The position numbers and the translations under genes were made by a program. DNA of 64,000 nucleotides, from contig MU400609.1 in assembly GCA_022578965.1 (NCBI GenBank), positions 1 to 64,000 of the forward strand, in the 5' to 3' direction. Position 1 is the first letter of the stretch. Each line of letters starts with the position of its first letter. Below, one piece after another: positions 49,522 to 64,000 of this stretch. The notes under the pieces are model-generated. The model was not told the DNA's origin. It did no database searches and was given only the letters and a program-made list of their open reading frames with translations. This DNA comes from Xylaria sp. FL1777 (Eukaryota > Ascomycota > Sordariomycetes > Xylariales > Xylariaceae).

Positions 49522-50699
49522 ATGAAAGCTACACTTCTTGCCCCGATCCTCGCCGCGGCTGGTGTTCGCGCCTCGCCTGCAGAGATCGCCGAACGCCAGA
49601 GCTGTCCTAGCATCTATGTCTTCGGCGCTCGTGAAACGACTGTGGCCCCCGGATACGGCACGGCTGGCGGCCTCGTAAACATGGTCTTGGCCGCGTACCC
49701 CGGGTCCCAGTCTGCTCCAATCGACTACCCCGCTTGCGGTGGCCAAGCCTCCTGCGGCGGCGTCTCCTATGACCAGTCCGCTACGCAGGGCACCGCGGCT
49801 GTTGTCAGCGCCGTAACTAGCCTCAACAGTCGCTGCCCAAGCACCAAGATCGTCCTCATTGGATACTCTCAGGTAAGCCTCGAACGTGGGCTCACTTATC
49901 GGAATGCTTGATACTGATCCTCGTCGTGAATAGGGTGGCCAGATCATGGATAATGCCTTGTGTGGCGGTGCCGGCGCTACCCTCACCGGTAGCGCCCTTG
50001 CCGCCGTCAAGGTTGCTATCTTCATGGGCGATCCCCACAACGTCGCCGGTCTGCCCTACAACGTAGGCACCTGCACAGCTGGAGGCGTAAGTGAAATCCT
50101 TGTATCTTGTCTCGGCAGTCGGTTCGCTCTCGCGGACATCCCGTACACTACGGAGAAGATATAAACCTGTATGTATAGACTTCTGACATGGGATTGTAGT
50201 TCGCCGCTCGCCCCTCGGGCTTTAAGTGCTCGCCCGCCAACCCGAGCATCATCAAGTCGTACTGCGACAGCACCGACCCTTACTGCTGCAACGGCAATGA
50301 CGCCAACTCGCACCAGCAGTACGTCGTCAAGTACGGTTCGCAGGCCCTCGCATTCATCGAATCAGAACTTACCGTAAGTTGCCCCCTATCTCCCTCTGTC
50401 TCTCATCCATCCATCAGGTCCGTCCGTCATAAGTTCGGGCGACAGTGATTCGATATCGTGGATAGCGAAGAAGAGGACTCCGAGAAAAGTAGAGAGAGGA
50501 AATTGCTAATGATTTATCGGGCGGTTAGGCCTCCGGAGGCACAACCCCGGGTAACGGCGGTAGCGGCGGCGGCGGTACGGGCGGCTGCTCGGTTGCGAAA
50601 TGGGGCCAGTGTGGTGGCACGGGCTATACCGGTTGCACCGCCTGCGCTTCGGGATCGACATGCCAGGCCCAGAGCCAGTACTACTCCCAGTGCCTCTAG
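49522..50699 (+). CDS. CE5 acetylxylan esterase with CBM1
   Basis: Four exons (49522-49872, 49934-50086, 50200-50373, 50529-50699), all introns phase 0, give 282 residues. A signal peptide ([17 protein letters not shown]) is followed by the cutinase/acetylxylan-esterase fold: [15 protein letters not shown], nucleophile Ser in GYSQGGQ (the first intron falls right after GYSQ), Asp in DSTDPYC and His in ANSHQQY. Exon 4 alone encodes a Gly-rich linker and CBM1. The enzyme removes acetyl groups from xylan and so complements the neighbouring GH11. A cutinase is less likely given the ARETT and DPHN patterns. Exon 4 differs from the xylanase cassette by two synonymous bases in 165. Confidence 0.93.
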
Positions 50700-52249
50700 T
50701 GTGGTAGTATGAAATAGGCTAGACGGCTACTGTAAGCGTTTCTCCATCTCTCTTTAGAAACCACCGGCGTGTAAAAATGGTATATGTTGTTGAGAACTTC
50801 AGCTGACGAGGTTGTGTTAGACTGTTCGATTGGGCTGTAGATACATTATCTGGACTCCATGTATATATACTCTGGCATCTGTCTCACTAGTTTCCAATGG
50901 TCTTGGCGTACAGTCTGAATTTTTCTTTCGTGAATACTTCATCAAGATGTCTGCTTCGTACTACCTAGATAAGATGTCGTCGTCTCTTACCTACTTACTA
51001 ATCTACGCTCAAGTAGCAGTTGAGGCGACATCAAAGCTAACGCGTCTCCGGAAGTACATATCATCTCCGTCAAGGCTAGCCTGTTCTTTATCTCGTCCGT
51101 TGCACCTAATCTAGATTTGGGATTATTTTAGCTGCACCTAGTAACACGATTGGTGAAACTGCTTGTCCAAAATTTTGGTAAGTAGATAGTACCCGACCTA
51201 CAATATTGAAGATTAGCACATCATAAGTCATGCAAGAAGAGTGCGGCTAGTACCTGACACCACCTAAGTTAGGTTTCATGTATCTTTACATGTGTAGGTT
51301 AATATCAATGCTCGATTGTGACGGCTGCTGTGGATTTTATAGCTCCGCATTACACATCTCACACTGTCACGCTTCCAACACACCGCATTCCAAGACTTGA
51401 GTTGCCTTGAAAACAGATTATGTCTTAACTTCGATGAAGTTAGTTCTGTATAGCCGCAATAGCTCATATCAAGGTTGAAAAATGATAAGGTCATAATGGC
51501 AGTGAATTTAGAGATATACTTAACGGAATGAATATACAACTATACCATGTAAAAGGGGCCGGCTATTATGCACCCCTGAATAGACCCAAGCCTGTTGCAG
51601 TTGCTGTACGAACTTGGCGTTCTTGGCTCGCTGAACGTCAGATCCTAGACATTCGAGACAACTTTCTTGTATTGTGGACCATGAATAAGCCACCGTTGGT
51701 CTGAGATGATGTAGGAGACGACATGCTATGCCTTGGGTCACTCTTGGTGATGTTATTATGATGATCAAGCCTAAAGTGAAACTTTTGTTGTTTTTCCCCG
51801 GGGCCCAGACATAACCAAGTGATGAAAATACCGGGGGGACTGGAGAAAGTATAATGTAACGTGCAGTCGGTTAGTCTTTCAGGCATCAATATACTAAATA
51901 GCCCGACTGAGCTGCAAATCGATTTGTTGAGGGCATCAAGCAGGTTAGTCAATGAATACAACCTGACTTTGGCAAGGCTTTGCTTTTCATCCTCAGAGGT
52001 TGCTCTAAGAGAATGAAGTAATCTTTTGGCGTTAATGGTGGTCTGGTTTCGTATCGGCAAACTGATAGATCGTACTTCTAATGTCAGTAACGCTGTCCGT
52101 GGGTTAAAGATGAGAACCCTAAACTTACTTCTAGTTAACATGCCCATTTCCTCCCACGACCCTAAAATCAACCCTAAAAATTCATTATAGAATCTGCGAG
52201 CTCACTTATCAGCTCTCGACACAATGTCTGCGCCCCTACTGATGGTGGT
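50700..52249. other. Intergenic, no gene seen
   Basis: About 1.55 kb. A minus-strand open stretch at 51,638-52,171 lacks an ATG at its head, has no recognisable motif and no clear splice partners, so I leave it uncalled. Confidence 0.4.
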
Positions 52250-53568
52250 TTAAGAAATAAGGTCCGCCACGTTCATAGGCATCTCATCAATCTGGGTTGA
52301 ATAGTATACTGCTTCAATTAGTACTTGTAGTTATTTAATGCGACAGCAGGAGACCTACACTCAATATCACGAAGAATGCGCACATCTTCGCTGGTAACGA
52401 AGTTGATAGCAACACCCTTGCGACCAAATCTTCCACTTCGACCAATGCGGTGAATATAGTTTTCACGGTTGCTAGGCAGGTCGTAGTTGATAACCAGGCT
52501 GACCTGTTGCACATCGATACCACGAGCCCAAACATCGGTGGAAATTAAGACTCTGCTGTTTCCCTGTCTGAAATCTTGCATGATGCTGTCTCGCTCTTTC
52601 TGGGGCATATCTCCGTGCATACTACTGACAGTGAAGTTGGCTTCGCGCATCTTGTCGGTCAACCAATCGACCTTACGTCGAGTATTGCAAAAGATGACGG
52701 CTTGTGTGATGGTTAGAGTGTCGTACAGGTCACATAGGGTGTCGAACTTCCAGTCCTCTTTTTCGACGGCAATGAAGTATTGCTTCAGACCTTCCAGGGT
52801 CAATTCGTCACGCTTGACTAGGATGCGCACGGGGTCAGTCATAAACTTGGTAGTCATGTCGAGAACATCGTAAGGCAGAGTAGCAGAGACGACGACGACT
52901 TGTGTGGCGGGTGGAAGGTATCGATAGACATCGTATATTTGCTCGCGGAAACCTTGGTTGAGCAATTCGTCGGCCTCGTCAAGCACAAGCATCTTGATGT
53001 TCTTGGTACGGAGGTGGCGGCGACGGATCATGTCAGCGACACGACCGGGAGTACCCGAAACAATATGCTGGCCATAGTCAAGTTTGCGAATGTCCTCGCC
53101 AACGTTAGTGCCACCGATACACGCATGGCATTGAACATTCATGTAGTCGCCGAGGGCCATGACGACGGACTGGATCTGGGTAGCTAATTCACGGGTAGGA
53201 GAGAGGACGAGAGCTTGCGTCTCGCGCACGGCGGTATCGATGACCTGTAGCATGGAGATGGAGAAGGTCGCAGTCTTGCCCGTACCGGACTGGGCCTGGG
53301 CGATGGTGTCGCGGCCCTTGCACACTTGCACGATGGCTCTGGACTGGACAGCGGACGGAGACTCGTAGCCATATGCGTATATGCCTCGCAGGAGGTTCTC
53401 TAGTGATGTGGGTTAGCGATACTCGATGACATCGGACTTTGTGGCCATCGCTTGTTGGTTACCTTTCAATGACATGGCCTCGAAAGTGGGATGTACCGTA
53501 ACCTCTTTCGAGGTGGAGAACTCCATCTTCTCGTCGGCACGACGATCAATACCACCTCCTTCGGCCAT
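52250..53568 (-). CDS. FAL1: DEAD-box RNA helicase FAL1 / eIF4A-III
   Basis: Three exons (53568-53463, 53399-52359, 52308-52250) give 401 residues, the usual length. All DEAD-box motifs are present in order: [13 protein letters not shown] (Q motif), [35 protein letters not shown], then [14 protein letters not shown] and [10 protein letters not shown]. The short last exon restores the strongly conserved end [18 protein letters not shown]; without it the frame ends in an unrelated tail. Fal1 acts in 18S rRNA processing in yeast, and its orthologue eIF4A-III is the RNA-clamping core of the exon junction complex in other eukaryotes. The gene shares a 450-bp divergent promoter with SF3A3. Confidence 0.95.
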
Positions 53569-54018
53569 ATTGACTATTGTATCAGGAGAGCTTTGTTATA
53601 ATTGAGATGGCGTTACTGTTGATGCGATATCTGTGATGGCGCAACGGGATATGAGAGGATGTTAGTTGATTTTGGACGAGATGAAGCTTAACACTAAGGG
53701 ATTGGTCCTCGAAATTTAGGTGGAGAAAAGCGGGTACCTAGGTGCCTTTCTTATCAGATAATCAATCCAATCGATAAGCGTTTAATGGGTCTAATCAAGC
53801 CGATATATGCATGTAATTGACTCTTCTACCTCAAACATACTCTATGTAGCTTCACAGCATACTTAAACCTGCATCTAATTACCTACCTTCTACTAAGGCA
53901 TTCACCATTCAACGCTACATATTCATCAGGCTCTCCTGGTATCAATTTAGGACAGTAGCGTTGAGCCTGGCCTCTATCTTAGTCTGTTCTATCCGGTACT
54001 GCACCTTAACTACCTATT
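53569..54018. promoter_or_regulatory. Divergent promoter FAL1 / SF3A3
   Basis: 450 bp between two start codons of RNA-metabolism genes. The palindrome-like GGTACCTAGGTGCC lies at about 53,733-53,746. No coding frame. Confidence 0.45.
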
Positions 54019-55583
54019 ATGCTGTTAGAAGAGCAAAGGTTCCTCCATGAGGACCTTGAGCGCCTTGAACAAGGCATCGCTGATCGGATTGGCGAAGAAC
54101 CAAAACAAGTACGTACTCAATGAGATATAGCATAAATGTCTAACCGCCATCGTTGCAGATTCGAGATCGATTGGCACGTGACCACCAGATCGCCCAGTTT
54201 CTTGATCGCATTTCTTCGCAGTCTGCTAAGTTGCTCGAAATTTATCGCGATGTAGATGGATCACGATCACGCGAAATCCAGCAGATAGGGACAGGGGACC
54301 CTATGGACGAATTCTATAAGCAGCTTACGAGCATCAAAAGCTTCCATGCTAGGTACCCCAACGAGCCAGTCGAGAATCTAGAGCGCGCATACCGACCCAA
54401 GAAGGGCGCAGACGAGGCAGCCCAACCGAGCATTGTCGATACCATGTTCACTGGAGAGGAATCATTTGGCCGGTTCTTTGACTTACAAACTTGCCACGAA
54501 CTATACCTCAACTTACCGAATGCGAAGAGGCTTACCTACGTACAATACCTGGACTTATTCGATAACTTTGCGCCAGGTGCTGCTGGCCTAAAGAGGTCCG
54601 AGAAATTGACGGACCAGTACTTTGTCTATGTCGGTCACCTTGCTCTGGACTTGGAAACGTTTATGCGCAAGACCCGGCCACTTGAGAACATCGACAAAGT
54701 TCTTTCTGAATTCGACAAGAAGTTCGAGGAGGATTGGGAGAGTGATAAAGTGCCGGAGTGGAAGAGTGAAGACTCGAGCGCGACTTCGGGCACTGGGAAG
54801 CCCGCGACTAAGGAAGGCATATGGTGTGAGGCTTGCGAGAAAGCTTTCACCAATGAGAATGTCTATAAGAACCACCTCAGTGGTAAGAAACACATCAGAG
54901 CAGAGAATGAACGAAAGAAGAGGGAACAAGAAGAATCTGCCGGCGCCGTCAGTGGTGCTAACAAAGCGGCCGCCTCGACAACAAGATCAAAGGAAAGGGC
55001 TATCGCAGAGCGTGAATATCGCATCAAGCGCCTCGCGAGCGCTATGAGCACAGAACGCAGCGATACGCGGGTTAACGTCGAACGAAAACAAGGCATGACA
55101 GATAAGGAGCGTCGGCAAGAGATTGACAACGTATTTAGCACGTCAATTTCTGCAGCGCAAGTAGCCGAGATGGAAGAAGGCGAAGAGGGTGATGACGACG
55201 ACAAGATCTACAACCCTTTGAAGCTACCATTAGCCTGGGATGGTAAGCCCATCCCTTTCTGGCTTTACAAATTACACGGCCTTGGAGTCGAATTTGCGTG
55301 CGAGATTTGCGGTAACTTCGTTTACATGGGACGAAGAGCATTTGACAAGCACTTTAATGAGGCTCGACATATCCACGGTCTGAAGTGCCTAGGAATTACA
55401 AATACTGCTTTATTCCGAGATATCACCCAAATTGACGAAGCCTTGAGGTTGTGGGAGAAGATACAGAAAGATAGGAGGAAAGACAAGGTGGAAGATGGGA
55501 GTGTAATCCAGATGGAGGATGCAGAGGGCAATGTCATGCCCGAAAAGGTCTACTATGATCTACAGAAGCAAGGGCTTCTGTAA
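54019..55583 (+). CDS. SF3A3: Splicing factor SF3a subunit 3 (SF3a60/Prp9)
   Basis: Two exons (54019-54108 and 54159-55583, 50-nt intron, phase 0) give 504 residues. The N-terminus reads MLLEEQRFLHEDLERLEQGI, typical of SF3a60. It is followed by a helical region with YLDLFDNF, a matrin-type C2H2 finger (WCEACEKAFTNENVYKNHL) and the conserved C-terminal finger (CEICGNFVYMGRRAFDKHF). The protein is part of the SF3a complex of U2 snRNP and is needed for branch-site recognition. The small first exon was found by splice phase and family similarity. Confidence 0.94.
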
Positions 55584-56242
55584 ATTTGATGTATAATACC
55601 AGTTCTACATGTTGTCTTTTCACTCTGTAATAGCGTCATGGCCGTACGATTTAGCGAATGGTTGCAAGCTGGGATTCAAGGGGCTATGATTCGTGTACAC
55701 CACTGATCGTCATGATACCTGCGAGTTTTTGTGCTCTCCAACTGGATATCCTATTCATCTTACGAGCTCTTCCAAGCCATACAACATGAACGAACTAGAG
55801 GAGCTGCTTTTAATAACCATGAAGCCATAGCGTTAGGTATAATGCGTAGTGTAAGATATTATGGGCAGCTAACATCTACATAGATATGTCATTTAGAGGC
55901 TACCTAAGATTCGTGTTCCTCGATTGCATCTTGATGTGGTCTGTGCTTCTCTCAACTTACAGATATGCGTAAGCCGGAGTCGACTAAACTCACCCCACTA
56001 CCTAATCATTTATGTGCTATGCTGCAACAACAACAATGGCCCCTAGCATAAAATACCATATATTTCATTCAACGCAAGTCAAAGCTTGAAACCTCTGAAG
56101 GGCGCTATCTCTGCCATGATATAGCATAAGATGCGATGCGATGGCAACCATCTTGGGTCTCTTACACCCCGACTTTTTGGATTGTCCTTTCACAGTCTCA
56201 CTGTGAACTAGCGCTTAAGCACATTAAGATTTAGGCTGCACG
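55584..56242. other. Intergenic, no gene seen
   Basis: About 660 bp between two same-strand genes. It would hold the SF3A3 terminator and the SLX1 promoter. No coding frame. Confidence 0.5.
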
Positions 56243-57252
56243 ATGCCAGTTCTTTCCAAACCTATACCGCCTCTCTATACCGTGTATATCTTGCGCTCCA
56301 CCGTCCGTCGCACATCACTCTACATTGGCTCGACACCAAATCCGCCTAGGCGTCTCAAGCAACATAATGGCGAAGTTAAGGGTGGGGCGGCACGAACATC
56401 GAGGTCAACACTGCGGCCGTGGGAGATGGTTGGTCTTGTCTCGGGGTTTCCGGGAATGGTTGCCGCCTTGAAATTCGAGTGAGTTCGCGATGATGATTCT
56501 AATGAAACCGAGTGTCAGATAGCTAATCATTCAATAGATGGGCGCTCAACAACCCGCACGTCTCACTGCACATCCCCACAGCTTCGCGAATCACTGTCGC
56601 GACACAGAGGAAGCGGAGTGGACATCCTAAACGTCCTCCTCGTACTATAGAGTCAATCATTTCTAATGTCCATCTTCTCCTACGTGTGCCCAGTTTTGCG
56701 AGGTGGCCGTTGAAACTTCACTTCTTTTCCCCCGAGGTTCACGAGGCATGGACCAGGTACTATGACACCGTAGACGAGAGTCTCCGCAAGACCATTCCCG
56801 TCTATACGGACTTTCCCCCGATTTCAACAGATGAAAGTACCTCTGCTGAAGTTCCGAGTCCCTGGGGTATTCACGCCCTACCCCTGGACTATGCGCCGAT
56901 GAAGAGCTATGTAGAAAAGACGCGGTCGCTGTATTCATTTGAGAGGGAAGGCGAATGCGTCATTTGCGGCGAAAACCTCCCGCACGGAGAAGGATTATAT
57001 GCAACGTGCTCAAACTCGCTTTGCGAAGGCACTGGACACGTATCTTGCTGGAGCCACCACTTGCTCGGTAGCAACCCAGAGGAAAACATCATTCCAATTT
57101 CTGGCTCGTGTCCTAAGTGTAAAGGTGAGGTCGTCTGGGGAGATATGATGAAGGAAATGAGCCTAAGGCTCCGTGGGCAGAAAGAGGTCGACAAGATATT
57201 GAGAAAACCTCGGAAAAAGAAAGCGCCAGCTATAGCTGCGTCTCCTGGATGA
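56243..57252 (+). CDS. SLX1: Structure-specific endonuclease subunit SLX1
   Basis: Two exons (56243-56478 and 56538-57252, 59-nt intron) give 316 residues. The N-terminal GIY-YIG nuclease domain shows [25 protein letters not shown] (with the catalytic Arg) and the metal-binding Glu at the exon junction (ALKFEWALNNP). The C-terminal RING/PHD-like zinc domain has [24 protein letters not shown] and CPKCKGE. Slx1 with Slx4 cuts branched DNA such as Holliday junctions and 5' flaps. A Lys-rich tail (KPRKKKAP) may serve nuclear import. Confidence 0.94.
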
Positions 57253-57592
57253 AAAATTGACTGCATCATCAAGGAGCTGACATTCCTAGCTCTAACAGAG
57301 AACTGGTTCTAGATTGAGGTGCGAGTGACACTCATGCCTAGTTATACTATGCACTAGGTCCATGCTCGATCGTCACTTTCAATGTATAAAAAATATTTAC
57401 CCATGACTATCTCCTCCAACAGAGGGGCAGAGGAAGACAGGGCATCCAGGGCAGGCCTTAAGTAGGCGTAGTATTGCGATGGAGTGTTAGCTAATTCAGC
57501 TGAAACGCTACAGGCTGGCTATGAATCTTCTATATTTTCCCGGCGCTGCTATTACAAGCAGACGAGATGTTCACAACTTAGTAGATGGAAGG

Positions 57593-57800
57593 CTAGCCTG
57601 GGTAATAAATGAAATATATTTTATCGCAAGTATAATGTTCGGGCAACAATTCCTCAAAACACAATAAATAGGGCTCGCTTCCTCCTGGGAAGTTGTCTAA
57701 TCGTATATCGTTGTCAATATTGTTGTCACGACCGAGGAACGTGCCCCTCCACTGTAACCGCGCATATGACAATTTACACGTGCTGCAGTTTTTGAAGCTA
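57593..57800 (-). pseudogene. Possible cyanovirin-N-like (CVNH) domain remnant
   Basis: The minus-strand frame reads SFKNCSTCKLSYARLQW, then NNIDNDIRLDNFPGG and YLLCFEEL. The order SC..C.L, then an Asn/Asp-rich strand with DIRLDN and a closing CF, recalls fungal CVNH domains. The frame has no ATG and its upstream exon was not found, so it is either one exon of an unmodelled gene or a fragment. No function is claimed. Confidence 0.28.

Positions 57801-64000
<6,200 letters not shown>

Noticed and set aside
51638..52171. Minus-strand open stretch of 177 codons
   Set aside because: It begins at a TTG, has no recognisable motif or secretion signal, and no splice sites that extend it convincingly.

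Overview
The window comes from a filamentous ascomycete nuclear genome (Pezizomycotina, most likely a Sordariomycete; finer placement is a guess). The signs are short GT-AG introns of about 47-75 nt, a strongly bimodal base composition, RIP-type decay of repeats, a fungal NACHT NLR-like gene, and AA9, GH11 and CE5 enzymes carrying fungal CBM1 modules. All gene models were built by eye from reading frames, splice-site phase and remembered family motifs. No search was run.

Region 1 (1 to about 17,200) is an extremely AT-rich, gene-free compartment. It is repeat-derived DNA decayed by C-to-T change on both strands. One stretch (about 8,160-9,100, minus strand) can still be read as a Ty1/copia reverse transcriptase and RNase H. 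Younger insertions sit inside it: two copies of an 840-bp TA-flanked element with about 220-bp inverted ends, a 134-bp MITE-like element whose second copy lies at 19.0 kb, and a 287-bp solo LTR with a perfect 5-bp target-site duplication.

Region 2 (17.2-26.5 kb) is the compartment edge. It holds a DUF3433 membrane-protein gene with no visible 5' end, an eight-exon NACHT protein with C-terminal C2H2 fingers, and a Rad5/Rad16-like SNF2 ATPase with one frame break.

Region 3 (27-51 kb) mixes secreted lignocellulose enzymes with housekeeping genes. The enzymes are a glycoside-hydrolase-like protein, an AA9 LPMO with CBM1, a tannase/feruloyl esterase, a GH11 xylanase with CBM1 and a CE5 acetylxylan esterase with CBM1. 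The other genes are a gamma-butyrobetaine dioxygenase-like enzyme, RRP15, mitochondrial ferredoxin, a UGO1-like carrier, an MFS transporter and a coiled-coil gene interrupted by an in-frame TAG. The xylanase and esterase are divergently transcribed and carry CBM1 cassettes that differ at only two synonymous sites in 165 bp. Together these products would cut xylan, remove acetyl or feruloyl groups and oxidise cellulose.

Region 4 (52-64 kb) is housekeeping: a divergent FAL1/eIF4A-III and SF3A3 pair, the SLX1 nuclease subunit, a 4.2-kb stretch without a convincing gene, and the 5' part of a KDM5/Lid2-type histone demethylase that runs off the window.
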